Part shown: one piece after another, positions 1 to 10,654 of the stretch | How positions within the stretch are numbered: position 1 is the stretch's first letter | Layout: each line of letters begins with the position of its first letter | DNA from: Caulobacteraceae bacterium | GTDB taxonomy: Bacteria > Pseudomonadota > Alphaproteobacteria > Caulobacterales > Caulobacteraceae | Direction: 5' to 3' | DNA: 64,000 nt | NCBI GenBank assembly: GCA_027489335.1 | Contig: JAIXZX010000009.1 | Span: forward strand, 21,697-85,696 | Notes under the pieces: model-generated | What the model was told of the DNA's origin: nothing | Database searches by the model: none | What the model saw: only the letters and a program-made list of their open reading frames with translations | Translations under genes and position numbers: made by a program

Positions 1-266
1 TCCAGATGGGCGTCCTTGGAGAACCAGTAGGCGGTCAGCGCTTCCGGCGTCAGGTGAGGCGCAAAGTCCGGCAGGGCCAGCGCCAGCCGCTCGTGCAGAC
101 CCGCCCGGCCGACGATCACCTCGGGCCAGTGGACGGCGAAGAAGGCGCTCTGAAGCGCCTCAGGGTCGACCCCCAGATCGGCCTGGATCGTATGGTCCCA
201 GCGCAGACCGTCGGGATGGCGGATCACCACCCCGTCCACATCGATCATCAAGGTGCGGACGGTCAT
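1..266 (-). CDS. HAD-family hydrolase, 5' part only (cut by window edge)
   Basis: Reading the minus strand from the ATG at 264-266 gives 88 residues with no stop before the window edge, so only the N-terminal part is present. The first residues contain MIDVDGVV, the DxDG-type nucleophile motif I of haloacid dehalogenase-like hydrolases, followed by a helical cap-like stretch (LGVDPEALQSAFF, LTPEALTAYW). Family members are phosphatases or dehalogenases of small molecules in the cytoplasm; the substrate cannot be told from this fragment. It lies downstream of mutS on the same strand, separated by a hairpin repeat, so co-transcription is doubtful. Confidence 0.75.
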   Translation of the reverse strand, partial: MTVRTLMIDVDGVVIRHPDGLRWDHTIQADLGVDPEALQSAFFAVHWPEVIVGRAGLHERLALALPDFAPHLTPEALTAYWFSKDAHL

Positions 267-300
267 GGCGGGAAGTCTCCTGTCGTTTCAGTTTTTGTCC

Positions 301-385
301 GTCAGGGTCGGGCTTGACCCGACCATCCATGAACACCGTGTTGGCGCATGTGTGCATGGACCCTCGGATCAAGTCCGAGGGTGAC
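301..385. repeat. Composite hairpin repeat, copy 1
   Basis: Two hairpins lie in tandem between mutS and the HAD gene. The first has arms at 306-312 and 318-324 (GGTCGGG/CCCGACC, loop CTTGA). The second has arms at 360-368 and 374-382 (ACCCTCGGA/TCCGAGGGT, loop TCAAG). The loops are reverse complements and the ends read GTCA and TGAC, so the whole unit is a large imperfect palindrome. A second copy lies at 4848-4931. It resembles REP/BIME-type intergenic elements, which could act as terminators or mRNA stabilisers. Confidence 0.8.
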
Positions 386-397
386 GGAGGTGAGGGG

Positions 398-3079
398 TCA
401 GGAAAGCTGCCCCTTGAGCCGGTAGAGGGCGTCCATGGCCTCCCGCGGGCTCATGCCGTCCAGGTCGAGGGCGCGCAGGGCCTCCTCCACGGCGCTTGGG
501 CCGTGGCTCTCCGGCTCGGCGACCGCCATGGCGAACAGCGGCAGGTCCTCCAGATGGGCCGGCGCGCCCTGTTCGCGTTCCAGCCGGTCGAGCACCTGGC
601 GAGCCCGGGCGACGACGGCGGGCGGCACGCCCGCCAGCTTGGCCACCTGGACCCCATAGGAGCGATCGGCTGGCCCCGGGCCGGCCTCGTGCAGGAAGAT
701 CAGGTCGCCCTTCCACTCCTTGGCCCGCATGGAGAGGTTGGCCACGTGGGGCAGCCGGTCCTCCAGCACCGCCAGCTCGTGATAGTGGGTGGCGAACAGC
801 GCCCGGCAGCGGTTGGTCTCGTGCAGGGCCTCGGCGCAGGCCCAGGCGATGGCCAGACCGTCATAGGTGGCCGTGCCCCGGCCGATCTCATCCAGGATGA
901 CGAAGGACCGCGGCGTCGCCTGCGTCAGGATGGCGGCGGTCTCGACCATCTCGGCCATGAAGGTCGAGCGGCCCCGGGCCAGATCATCGCCGGCGCCCAC
1001 CCGGCTGAACAGGCGGTCCACCACGCCAAGCCGCAGGGCCTGGGCCGGCACGAACGACCCGGCCTGGGCGAGCACGCAGAGCAGCGCGTTCTGGCGCAGG
1101 AAGGTGGACTTACCGGCCATGTTCGGCCCGGTGACGATGGAGAGCCTTGCGGCCCCCGCGCCAGCCCCATCCAGGCGGCAGTCATTGGGGGTGAAGGGCT
1201 CGCCGGTGCGGCGCACCGCGGCCTCGACCACCGGATGGCGGGCGGCGACAGCCTCGAACACGCAGGAGCGGTCCACGACAGGCCGGGTGGCGCCGGCCTC
1301 GTCGGCCCATTCGGCGAGGCCAGCGGCCACGTCCAGGCTGGCGGCGGCGAAGGCGGCGGCCTGGATGGCGTGGGACACATGGCAGGCGGCCTCCCGCCAG
1401 GCCTCGAAGGCGGCGACCTCCATGGCGAGCGCCCGTTCAGCGGCCTGGGCGATTTTCGCGTCCAATTCCGCCAGTTCGACGGTGGTGAAGCGGACCTGGT
1501 TGGCGAGCGTCTGGCGATGGATGAAGGTGGCGTTCAAGGGCGCGCGCATCAGCGGTTCGGCGGCCTTGGTGCTGGCCTCGACGAAATAGCCCAGCACGGC
1601 GTTATGGCGGATCTTCAGGGCGACGCCGCTCTCGCCCGCCAGCTGCGCTTCAAGGCCCGCGATCACCTTGCGGCTGTCGTCGCGCAGCGCCCGGGCCTGG
1701 TCGAGCTCTGGCCGCACGCCCGGCGCCACGAAGCCGCCGTCCCGGGCCTGGGCCGGCAGCTCATCGCCCAGGCCCGAGGCAAGCATGTCGCGCAGCTGCG
1801 CCAGATCGGGCTGGCGGGCGAGGTCGAGCGCCTCGAGCGCTTGGGCCGTCTCCGACGGTGGAGCGGGGTCTAGAGGTTCAGGCGCGGCGAACAGGCCGGT
1901 GATGGCCTCGCCCGCCGTCAGACCGTCCCGCAGGCACCCCAGGTCCCTTGGGCCCCCGCGGCCCAGCGCCAGCCGCGACAGGGCCCGCGCCATATCGCCC
2001 ATGGACTTCAGCTGAGCGCGCACATCCTGGCGCAGGGTGCGGCGCGCGCAGAAAAAGGCCACCGCATCCAGCCGCGCGTCGATGGCCGCCGGCTCCACCA
2101 GGGGCCTCGCCAGGCGGGTGGCGAGCAGGCGGGCCCCGGGCGCTGTCACGGTGCGGTCGATGGCGGCCAGCAAGCTGCCCTCACGGCCGCCCGACAGGCT
2201 GCGCTCGATCTCCAGGCTTGTGCGGGTGGCCGGGTCGATGGCCATGACCTCGCTCTCGCCGATCCGCCGCGGCGCCGACAGCGCCGGCAGGCGGCCAGCC
2301 TGGGTGGTCTCCAGATGGGCGGCGATCAGGCCCAGCGCCGAAATCTCCGCCCCGCTGAGCGCCCCGAAGCCGTCGAGGGTCTCAACCCCATAGAGCCGCT
2401 TGAGCCGGGCTTCCGAGGCCGAGGGTTCGGCGAGCGCCTGGGGCATGGGCTGGACGAAGCCGCCGACGCTGCGCAGGGCCTCGGCCGCGGTTGGGTCGGC
2501 GAACAGGCGGTCGGGGACCAGGATTTCCGAGGGCGAGAGCGCCGCCAAAGCTGAGGCGAGGCCGGCGGCGTCGAGGGCCAGACATTCCACCTCGCCGGTG
2601 GACAGCTCCACCGAGGCGATGGCCGCCTGGCCGGCGCGGACCGCCACGGCGGCCAGGCGATTGGCGCCGCGGGCGTCGAGCAGGCCGTCCTCGGTGAGCG
2701 TTCCCGGCGTCACCACCCGGACGATCTCCCGCCGGACGATGGATTTCGAACCCCGCTTTTTCGCCTCGGCCGGGTCCTCCATCTGGTCGCAGACGGCGAC
2801 CTTGAAGCCCGCCCGGATCAGCTTGGCGAGATAGGCCTCGGCCGCATGGGCCGGCACCCCGGCCATCGGAATAGGCTGGCCCCCGTGATTGCCCCTGGCG
2901 GTCAGGCTGATGCCGAGCGCCGCGGCCGCCCTCTGAGCGTCCTCGAAGAACAGCTCATAGAAGTCGCCCATGCGGAAGAAGATCAGGGCGTCGGGCTGAG
3001 CGGCCTTGGCCTCAAAGAACTGGGCCATCACCGGCGTGGCGCCGGCCGCATCCGGCAGGGTGGGAGAGGGGGCGTTCAT
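398..3079 (-). CDS. mutS: DNA mismatch repair protein MutS
   Basis: This 893-residue protein is a full-length MutS, which binds base mismatches and small loops in DNA and recruits MutL. The N-terminal mismatch-recognition motif RMGDFYELF is present, with the Phe-x-Glu wedge at about residues 40-42. The Walker A motif GPNMAGKST lies near residues 645-655, followed by the Walker B/signature region FVILDEIGRGTATYDG and the switch FATHYHEL. The length is typical (850-910). It is transcribed alone and divergently from the flavin monooxygenase, from a start at ATGAACGCCCC. Nothing is truncated. Identification is certain from the motifs. Confidence 0.98.
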   Translation of the reverse strand: MNAPSPTLPDAAGATPVMAQFFEAKAAQPDALIFFRMGDFYELFFEDAQRAAAALGISLTARGNHGGQPIPMAGVPAHAAEAYLAKLIRAGFKVAVCDQMEDPAEAKKRGSKSIVRREIVRVVTPGTLTEDGLLDARGANRLAAVAVRAGQAAIASVELSTGEVECLALDAAGLASALAALSPSEILVPDRLFADPTAAEALRSVGGFVQPMPQALAEPSASEARLKRLYGVETLDGFGALSGAEISALGLIAAHLETTQAGRLPALSAPRRIGESEVMAIDPATRTSLEIERSLSGGREGSLLAAIDRTVTAPGARLLATRLARPLVEPAAIDARLDAVAFFCARRTLRQDVRAQLKSMGDMARALSRLALGRGGPRDLGCLRDGLTAGEAITGLFAAPEPLDPAPPSETAQALEALDLARQPDLAQLRDMLASGLGDELPAQARDGGFVAPGVRPELDQARALRDDSRKVIAGLEAQLAGESGVALKIRHNAVLGYFVEASTKAAEPLMRAPLNATFIHRQTLANQVRFTTVELAELDAKIAQAAERALAMEVAAFEAWREAACHVSHAIQAAAFAAASLDVAAGLAEWADEAGATRPVVDRSCVFEAVAARHPVVEAAVRRTGEPFTPNDCRLDGAGAGAARLSIVTGPNMAGKSTFLRQNALLCVLAQAGSFVPAQALRLGVVDRLFSRVGAGDDLARGRSTFMAEMVETAAILTQATPRSFVILDEIGRGTATYDGLAIAWACAEALHETNRCRALFATHYHELAVLEDRLPHVANLSMRAKEWKGDLIFLHEAGPGPADRSYGVQVAKLAGVPPAVVARARQVLDRLEREQGAPAHLEDLPLFAMAVAEPESHGPSAVEEALRALDLDGMSPREAMDALYRLKGQLS

Positions 3080-3180
3080 CAGGCCGGCAAGCTAGCGGCC
3101 CGGGGGGATTCGGTCATCCCTTCGCCGCGCCTGGACGCCTACGCGGCGCGATGGAGGCCCCTCCAATCCCCTCTCGCCAA

Positions 3181-3195
3181 GTGATCGGCGATCAC
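3181..3195. promoter_or_regulatory. Inverted repeat in the mutS/monooxygenase divergent promoter region
   Basis: GTGATC-GGC-GATCAC is a perfect 6-base inverted repeat with a 3-base spacer. It sits about 80 bases upstream of the monooxygenase ATG and about 100 bases upstream of mutS. Its size and place fit an operator for a dimeric regulator, but no regulator gene is adjacent, so this is only a candidate. Confidence 0.3.
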
Positions 3196-3275
3196 CTAAC
3201 TTGATTTCCATCAGGGATCGCAGATCGTCAGGCGCAGATACTGACGACAGGGAACGACAAGGAAGAGGGTACTCC

Positions 3276-4817
3276 ATGACCAGCGTGGATGTGGCGCCGA
3301 AGGCTTCGGCGACGTCGGGCGTTCAGCACTTTGACGTTCTGGTGGTGGGCGCGGGCATTTCCGGGGTCGGGGCGGCCTGGCACCTGACGCACCAGTCGCC
3401 GGGCACGAGCTTCGTGGTGCTGGAGGCGAAGGACACCTTCGGCGGCACCTGGGTCACCCACCGCTATCCGGGCGTCCGCTCCGACAGCGACCTCTATACC
3501 TTCGGCTACCGGTTCAAGCCCTGGCGCGGGGCGCCGATCGCCACCTCGCAGGAAATCCTGACCTATATGGGCGAGGTGATCGAAGAGAACGATCTGGCCC
3601 GCCATATCCGCTATGGCCACAAGATCACCAACGCCGCTTGGTCCAGCCAGAAGAAGGTCTGGACCGTGGACGCGGTGAAGACCGCCACCGGCGAAGCGCT
3701 GACCTTCACCTGCGGCTTCCTGTGGATGTGCCAGGGCTACTACCACCACGACGAGGGCTATACGCCGGAATGGCCCGGCATGGCCGACTTCAAGGGCCCG
3801 ATCATTCATCCGCAGACCTGGCCTGACGACCTGGACTATGTGGGCAAGAAGGTGGTGGTGATCGGCTCGGGCGCCACGGCCGCGACCCTGGTGCCGGCGC
3901 TCGCCGAAAAGGCCGGGCATGTGACCATGCTGCAGCGCTCGCCCACCTATTTCGCCACGGGCCGCAACGCCAACGAGCTGGCCGACACGCTGCGCGACCT
4001 GGAGGTCCCCGAGGAGTGGACCCACGAGATCGTGCGCCGCCGCATCCTCAAGGACCAGGGCATGTTCGCCCACATGGCCCGGGAGTATCCCGACGCGGTC
4101 AAGGACGAGATCCTCAAGAATGTCGCCGCCGTCCTGCCCGAGGGCTACGACATGAAGCACTTCACCCCCAGCTACCGCCCCTGGCAGCAGCGCCTGGCCT
4201 TCGTGCCCGACGCCGACCTGTTCAAGGGTATCAGCGCGGGCAAGGCCTCGGTGGTCACAGACCAGATCGAGCGCTTTACCGAAAATGGCATCCTGCTGAA
4301 GTCCGGGGAGGAGCTGGAGGCCGACATCATCATCACCGCCACAGGCTTCCGCCTGTCGGTCATGGGGGAGATCCCCTTTCAGGTGGATGGCGAGCCGGTG
4401 AATTTCGGCGACACCCTGACCTATCGCGGCATGATGTTCACGGGCGTGCCGAACCTCGTCTGGGTGTTCGGCTATTTCCGCGCCAGCTGGACCCTGCGGG
4501 TGGACCTGATGGGAGATTTCGTGGCCCGGCTGCTCGCCCACATGAAGGCCCGCGGCGCCAAGAAGGTGATGGTCGATCCGGGCGAGGCCGGCGCCACCAT
4601 GCCCCGTGGCCCCTGGATCGATCCGGACAACTTCAATCCGGGCTATCTGATGCGCGACATGGACAAGATGCCAAAGTGCGGCGACAGCGCCGAATGGCGC
4701 CATACCCAGGACTATTGGGCTGAGCGCGCCGACATCCCGACCATCGACCTGGACGGCCCGGTCTTCCGCTATGACGACCAGCCGGCCACGGCCCGGGCGG
4801 TGGAGGCGGCGGAATAG
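3276..4817 (+). CDS. Baeyer-Villiger-type flavin monooxygenase
   Basis: This 513-residue protein is a class B flavoprotein monooxygenase, a cytoplasmic FAD- and NADPH-dependent enzyme that typically inserts oxygen next to a ketone or oxidises heteroatoms. An FAD-binding GAGISG motif is at residues 25-30. The fingerprint FKGPIIHPQTWP (family pattern FxGxxxHxxxWP) lies near 172-183 and the NADPH-binding GSGATAATL near 198. FGGTWVTHRYPGVRSD is also typical. I chose the ATG at 3276 because GGAAGAGG precedes it at the right distance; an in-frame start at 3201 would add 25 unlikely residues. It is a single gene, so the substrate is unknown; ketone or hydrocarbon breakdown would suit the nearby catabolic genes. 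Confidence 0.9.
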   Translation: MTSVDVAPKASATSGVQHFDVLVVGAGISGVGAAWHLTHQSPGTSFVVLEAKDTFGGTWVTHRYPGVRSDSDLYTFGYRFKPWRGAPIATSQEILTYMGEVIEENDLARHIRYGHKITNAAWSSQKKVWTVDAVKTATGEALTFTCGFLWMCQGYYHHDEGYTPEWPGMADFKGPIIHPQTWPDDLDYVGKKVVVIGSGATAATLVPALAEKAGHVTMLQRSPTYFATGRNANELADTLRDLEVPEEWTHEIVRRRILKDQGMFAHMAREYPDAVKDEILKNVAAVLPEGYDMKHFTPSYRPWQQRLAFVPDADLFKGISAGKASVVTDQIERFTENGILLKSGEELEADIIITATGFRLSVMGEIPFQVDGEPVNFGDTLTYRGMMFTGVPNLVWVFGYFRASWTLRVDLMGDFVARLLAHMKARGAKKVMVDPGEAGATMPRGPWIDPDNFNPGYLMRDMDKMPKCGDSAEWRHTQDYWAERADIPTIDLDGPVFRYDDQPATARAVEAAE

Positions 4818-4847
4818 GGGGCGCCGAGCCCTACCAAAATCTCCGCC

Positions 4848-4931
4848 GTCATGGTCGGGCTTGCCCCAACCATCCATCAACACCGGCGTTCTCACGCGTG
4901 CATGGGCCCTCGGATCAACTCCGAGGGCGAC
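4848..4931. repeat. Composite hairpin repeat, copy 2
   Basis: This is the second copy of the element at 301-385. The distal hairpin has arms 4906-4914 and 4920-4928 (GCCCTCGGA/TCCGAGGGC), differing from copy 1 by a compensatory A-T to G-C change in the outermost pair. The proximal hairpin (GGTCGGG...CCCAACC) has one C-A mismatch. The copy lies directly after the monooxygenase stop and may also end its transcript. Confidence 0.8.
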
Positions 4932-4950
4932 GAGGTGGGGAAAACAGGGC

Positions 4951-5036
4951 CACAAAGCACACCAAGACAGCCAAGGACACGAAGGGTTCGGCGGCCGCCT
5001 TTGTGTCCTTCGCGCCTCCTTTGTGTCCTTCGTGTC
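4951..5036. repeat. Intergenic inverted/direct repeat with AAGGACACGAAGG core
   Basis: The left arm has CACAAAG and then AAGGACACGAAGG (4973-4985). The right arm carries two direct copies of CCTTTGTGTCCTTCG about 20 bases apart (from 4999 and 5019). The arms can pair into a long imperfect hairpin between the convergent monooxygenase and dnaJ genes. Similar CCTTTGTGTCCTTCGTG strings recur between genes in Caulobacterales genomes as I remember them, which needs a search. No coding potential was seen. Confidence 0.6.
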
Positions 5037-5094
5037 GCCCCTTGAAACCGCCTGTGGCGCGCGAGCTCGAGCGCGCCTTCGCCCGCCCGCGGCC

Positions 5095-6255
5095 TCAGCC
5101 GCCGGTCATCTCTTCCCAGAAGCGTTTGGCCTTGCCGACGAAGGACGAGGACTTGGGATGGGTCTGTTCGCCGCTGAGCTCGGCGAATTCCGCCATCAGT
5201 TCCTTCTGACGGGGGCTGAGCCGGGTGGGGGTTTCGACGAAGATCTCCACCACGAGATCCCCGCGCTCGCGCGACCGCAGGGAGGGCATGCCCTTACCCT
5301 TGAGGCGCAGGGTCTTGCCGGTCTGGGCGCCCTCCGGCACATCCACCGGGATCTTGCAGGCGCCGTCGCAGTTCTCGCCGCCCATCAGGCACGGCGCCTC
5401 GATCTCGCCGCCCAGCACGGCCACGGCCATGGGCACCGGCACGGTGCAGAGCAGATCAAGTCCGTCGCGCTCGAACAACTCGTGCGGGGTCACTGACAGG
5501 AAGATGTAGAGGTCGCCGCGAGGCCCGCCCCGACCGCCGGCGTCGCCTTCGCCAGCCAGGCGGATGCGGGCGCCGTCGTCGACGCCAGCCGGGATGCGGA
5601 CCTGCAGGGTGCGCTCCTTGCGAACCTGGCCATGGCCGTGACAGGTCGCGCAGGGATCGAGGATCAGCCGGCCCGTGCCGCCGCAGCGGGGGCAGGTGCG
5701 CTCCACCGAGAAGAAGCCCTGGCTCGCCCGCACTCGCCCTGCGCCGCCACAGCCGCCGCAGACCGTGGGGCTGGTGCCGGGCTTGGCGCCTGAGCCGTCA
5801 CAAGCCTCGCAGGTGATGGCGGCGGGCACGACGATCTCGACCTCGGCGCCGGCGAAGGCCTGCTCAAGGGTGATTTCAAGATCATAGCGCAGGTCCTGGC
5901 CCCGGGCCGGTCCGCTGCGCCGGCCGCGGCCGCCTTGGGCGAACATGTCGCCGAAGACGTCGCCGAACACCTCGTTGAAGATGTCGTGCACATCGGTGAA
6001 GCCAGCCCCGCCGGGACCGCCTCCGCCGCCTGCGCCATTGACGCCGGCATGGCCGAACCGGTCATAGGCCGCGCGCTTCTGAGCGTCGGACAGGACCGAA
6101 TAGGCCTCGTTGATTTCCTTGAAGCGGGTGGCGGAGTCCTCGCAGCCGCCATTGCGGTCCGGATGATGCTCCATCGCCAGCTTGCGATAGGCGGCCTTGA
6201 GCGCGGCGTCATCGCTGCCGCGGCTCACGCCCAGGATCTCGTAATAGTCCCGCAT
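5095..6255 (-). CDS. dnaJ: Chaperone protein DnaJ (Hsp40)
   Basis: This 386-residue type I DnaJ stimulates the ATPase of DnaK and delivers unfolded proteins to it. The J domain is at residues 1-70 with the HPD triad at 31-33. It is followed by a Gly-rich linker ([10 protein letters not shown]) and a zinc domain with four CxxCxGxG repeats ([32 protein letters not shown]). The C-terminal substrate-binding domain follows. It lies 160 bases downstream of dnaK on the same strand, the usual dnaKJ order, so it probably shares the heat-inducible transcript. Confidence 0.98.
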   Translation of the reverse strand: MRDYYEILGVSRGSDDAALKAAYRKLAMEHHPDRNGGCEDSATRFKEINEAYSVLSDAQKRAAYDRFGHAGVNGAGGGGGPGGAGFTDVHDIFNEVFGDVFGDMFAQGGRGRRSGPARGQDLRYDLEITLEQAFAGAEVEIVVPAAITCEACDGSGAKPGTSPTVCGGCGGAGRVRASQGFFSVERTCPRCGGTGRLILDPCATCHGHGQVRKERTLQVRIPAGVDDGARIRLAGEGDAGGRGGPRGDLYIFLSVTPHELFERDGLDLLCTVPVPMAVAVLGGEIEAPCLMGGENCDGACKIPVDVPEGAQTGKTLRLKGKGMPSLRSRERGDLVVEIFVETPTRLSPRQKELMAEFAELSGEQTHPKSSSFVGKAKRFWEEMTGG

Positions 6256-6415
6256 GCGCGTCAGGTGTCTGAATGATTGTGAGAATTGAGGTGGGCACGC
6301 CCCGGGTCCGGCGCAAGATGCGGGCCAGACCCGGGGCGCTCAACACCACCGGCGGGCGACGCCGCCGACCCCGCCAGGAGGCGTAGGGGCAGGCGCCGCG
6401 CCGCGGGGCTCAGGT

Positions 6416-8317
<1,902 letters not shown>

Positions 8318-8455
8318 ATCGAGTCCTGCTCGCTCCTTGTTGGCGGACGGCGCGTGGTGGGCCTTCTAGTGAAGCGCCCTGGTTCTTGTCACCGCCCCCG
8401 GTCGAAAAAGGGTCTCGGGCGGTTAGCCCAAACAGGGCGCCGCCGTCGAGTCGCG

Positions 8456-8483
8456 ATATGGGGCTCCTGATAGCCGCTACAAG
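8456..8483 (-). promoter_or_regulatory. Predicted sigma-32 heat-shock promoter of dnaK
   Basis: On the minus strand the sequence reads CTTGTAG, 13 bases, then CCCCATAT. This closely matches the RpoH consensus CTTGAAA-N(11-16)-CCCCATNT. Transcription would start near 8449 and give a leader of about 130 bases before the dnaK ATG. It lies in the gap just past the end of the upstream HExxH gene. Confidence 0.7.
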
Positions 8484-8493
8484 TCCAATGCCC

Positions 8494-8994
8494 CTAAACT
8501 TTCCGGGGTTTATCAGCGTCAAATGCGCTGAATCCCGCCAGAAATGCGCCATAGGCCAGGGCCGGATGGGGGGCGCTGGAGCCGCGGCTCGCCAGGAAGG
8601 CGTGCTGCACAACCATGGCCTGTTGCTCGATATTGAGGTCGTCAAAGCTGTGGCCCGACGTCAGGTCATAGGCATAGGCTTCAGGGCCATCACCGCAGCG
8701 CAGCTTGGCCCATAGGAGGCTGACGCCCTGCTGGGCCTGCCACACATGGGTGAGTTCGTGCACGAAGAGCCCCTGCAGGCCGAGCGCCGCCTGGGAATAG
8801 TCCAGCGCCGCAGCCTTCTGCGGAAAGACCATCAGCCGTGAGCCGGCGGCGAAGGCCCGGGGCCAGAGGGCTTGGGACAAAATCCGGATGCGTCGCGGCT
8901 CCAGGCCATCGCCGAACACCTCGCGCCCGAGCGCGGCTTCGCCCTCGGTAAGGCGACGCAGGCGGAACGGCTTCATGCGGGCGTGCAGGGTCAT
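8494..8994 (-). CDS. HExxH-motif protein, putative zinc peptidase-like
   Basis: This 166-residue protein has one recognisable feature: FVHELTHVWQAQQG near residues 88-101, a match to the HExxH zinc-binding helix of metallopeptidases. No signal peptide is obvious, and the basic N-terminus (MKPFRLRRLTEGE) suggests a cytoplasmic protein. A third metal ligand could come from the acidic region after GHSFDDLNIEQQA. Homologues in related genomes often carry vague names, so function is unassigned. It starts 20 bases from the divergent alkB start and ends just before the dnaK promoter. An internal ATG at residue 7 is an alternative start. Confidence 0.75.
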   Translation of the reverse strand: MTLHARMKPFRLRRLTEGEAALGREVFGDGLEPRRIRILSQALWPRAFAAGSRLMVFPQKAAALDYSQAALGLQGLFVHELTHVWQAQQGVSLLWAKLRCGDGPEAYAYDLTSGHSFDDLNIEQQAMVVQHAFLASRGSSAPHPALAYGAFLAGFSAFDADKPRKV

Positions 8995-9014
8995 GGTCGC
9001 CTATATGAGGCCTG

Positions 9015-9632
9015 ATGGCGCCCCTCTCGCAAACCGGATTTCGGCTTTTTCCCACAGCCCTCGGGCCTGAGGCCCAGGCCGCCCTGCTGGCCGAGGTGCT
9101 GGCCCGGGTGGAGCGAGCCCCCTTTTACCGGCCGGTGACGCCGGGCGGCAAACCCATGAGCGTGGAGATGACCAATTTCGGCCGCCTGGGGTGGGTCACC
9201 GACGCCCAGGGCTATCGCTATCAGCCGACGCATCCAGACACCGGCGATCCCTGGCCCGACATTCCCCAGGCGCTCCTTGACCTGTGGGCCGAGATGACAG
9301 AGGCGAGCGCGCCCCCCGACGCCTGCCTGGTCAATCTCTACCGCGAGGGCGCCCGCATGGGCCTGCATCAGGACAAGGACGAGGCGGACTTCAATTTTCC
9401 GGTGCTGTCGGTCTCCCTGGGCGACACCGCCGTGTTCCGCCTTGGGGGCGCTAGCCGACGAGATCCGACCGCCTCGGTGCGTCTGGCTTCAGGCGACGTC
9501 TGCGTGCTGGCTGGTCCGGCGCGCCTGGCCCATCACGGGATCGACCGGGTGCTGAGCGGCTCCTCGCGTCTGGTTCCCGGCGGCGGGCGTATCAACCTCA
9601 CCCTGCGACGCGCGGGGCCGGCGCCCGGCTGA
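9015..9632 (+). CDS. alkB: Alpha-ketoglutarate-dependent DNA dealkylase AlkB
   Basis: This 205-residue protein matches AlkB, an Fe(II)/2-oxoglutarate dioxygenase that repairs 1-methyladenine and 3-methylcytosine by oxidative demethylation. The iron ligands are visible as HQDKDE near residue 118 (His-x-Asp) and a distal His in HHGIDRV near 172. The 2-oxoglutarate-binding Arg residues fall in RINLTLRRA at the end. The substrate-binding N-terminal lid (MTNFGRLGWVTD) is present. The size is close to E. coli AlkB (216). It is not fused to Ada, and stands alone next to the divergent HExxH gene. Confidence 0.95.
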   Translation: MAPLSQTGFRLFPTALGPEAQAALLAEVLARVERAPFYRPVTPGGKPMSVEMTNFGRLGWVTDAQGYRYQPTHPDTGDPWPDIPQALLDLWAEMTEASAPPDACLVNLYREGARMGLHQDKDEADFNFPVLSVSLGDTAVFRLGGASRRDPTASVRLASGDVCVLAGPARLAHHGIDRVLSGSSRLVPGGGRINLTLRRAGPAPG

Positions 9633-9693
9633 GCCCTGGACTCCCCGGGACGGCCCCCGCAGGATCGCGGCAAACCTATAGTGGAGGACGCCC

Positions 9694-10581
9694 ATGACCA
9701 CGCTCACTCGCCCTGAGGGCACCAAGCCCTCAGACCTCAATCTGTCGCGCCGGGGCCTCGCCGTCGCCGCGCTTGGCGGTTACGCCGTTTTCGCCCTGTC
9801 AGCCCAGGCCGAGCCCATCAGCACGCCGGAGACCGGCCTGATCACCGAGACGGTGCAGCTGTCCCCGGCCGACGCCCAGATCCCGGCCTATCTGGCCAGG
9901 CCTGCCGCCGAAGGCGCCTATCCGGTGGTGATCGTGGTCTCCGAGATCTTCGGCGTTCACGAGTACATCCGCGATGTCTGCCGCCGCCTGGCGCAGCTCG
10001 GCTATGTGGCCATGGCGCCGGATTTCTTCGCCCGGGCCGGCGATCCGTCGGGCATGAGCGACTATGCCGAGATCCGCAAGATCGTGGCCACCGCCACCGA
10101 TCCGCAGGTCATGGGCGACCTCTCGGCCGCCATGGCCTTCCTCAAGGCGCAGACCTACGCCAACGCCGATGCAGCCGCCATCACGGGCTTCTGCTGGGGC
10201 GGCAACATCACCTGGCAGGCCTGTCAGCGCCTGAACCTCTTCAAGGCCGGCGTCGCCTGGTACGGCCGCCTGGCCCGGCCGGCCGACGCCCCGGCCGATG
10301 AGCGCCAGTGGCCGGTGGACATGGCGGCTGATCTCTCGGCCCCGGTCCTGGGCCTCTATGCCGGCAAGGATCAGGGCATTCCGCTGGAGCATGTCGAGCA
10401 GATGCGCGCCGCCCTGGCCGCGGCCGGCAAGACCGACAGTGAGATCATCGTTTATCCGGAGTCTCAGCACGGCTTCCACGCCGACTACCGTTCGGCCTAC
10501 GACGCCGCGGCGGCCAAGGATGGGTGGGCTCGCATGCTCGCCCATTTCGCCGCCCACGGGATCGCGCCCAAGGCGGCATAA
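9694..10581 (+). CDS. Dienelactone hydrolase family protein, Tat-exported
   Basis: This 295-residue alpha/beta hydrolase belongs to the dienelactone hydrolase (DLH) family. The nucleophile elbow is GFCWGG with the family's Cys rather than Ser, and SQHGFHADYR near the end carries the catalytic His. The N-terminus has a twin-arginine-like segment, LSRRGLAVAALGG, followed by a hydrophobic stretch ending in AQA, suggesting periplasmic export. The start at 9694 follows GTGGAGG. True DLH acts on chloroaromatic breakdown products, but exported paralogues have unknown ester or lactone substrates. No pathway genes flank it. Confidence 0.88.
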   Translation: MTTLTRPEGTKPSDLNLSRRGLAVAALGGYAVFALSAQAEPISTPETGLITETVQLSPADAQIPAYLARPAAEGAYPVVIVVSEIFGVHEYIRDVCRRLAQLGYVAMAPDFFARAGDPSGMSDYAEIRKIVATATDPQVMGDLSAAMAFLKAQTYANADAAAITGFCWGGNITWQACQRLNLFKAGVAWYGRLARPADAPADERQWPVDMAADLSAPVLGLYAGKDQGIPLEHVEQMRAALAAAGKTDSEIIVYPESQHGFHADYRSAYDAAAAKDGWARMLAHFAAHGIAPKAA

Positions 10582-10654
10582 AGCGCCTATGGTTCCGAAG
10601 GGCTGCGGCTGCGTTTAGGTACGCCAGACGCATCTGATACGAGAGTCGCAGCCC

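Noticed and set aside
314..1873. Long open frame of 519 codons on the plus strand opposite mutS
   Set aside because: It lies antisense to a certain gene, is His/Gly/Gln-rich without any motif and is the usual shadow seen at high G+C.
3228..4955. 575-codon minus-strand frame opposite the flavin monooxygenase
   Set aside because: Antisense shadow of a gene with clear motifs; the translation has no recognisable domain.
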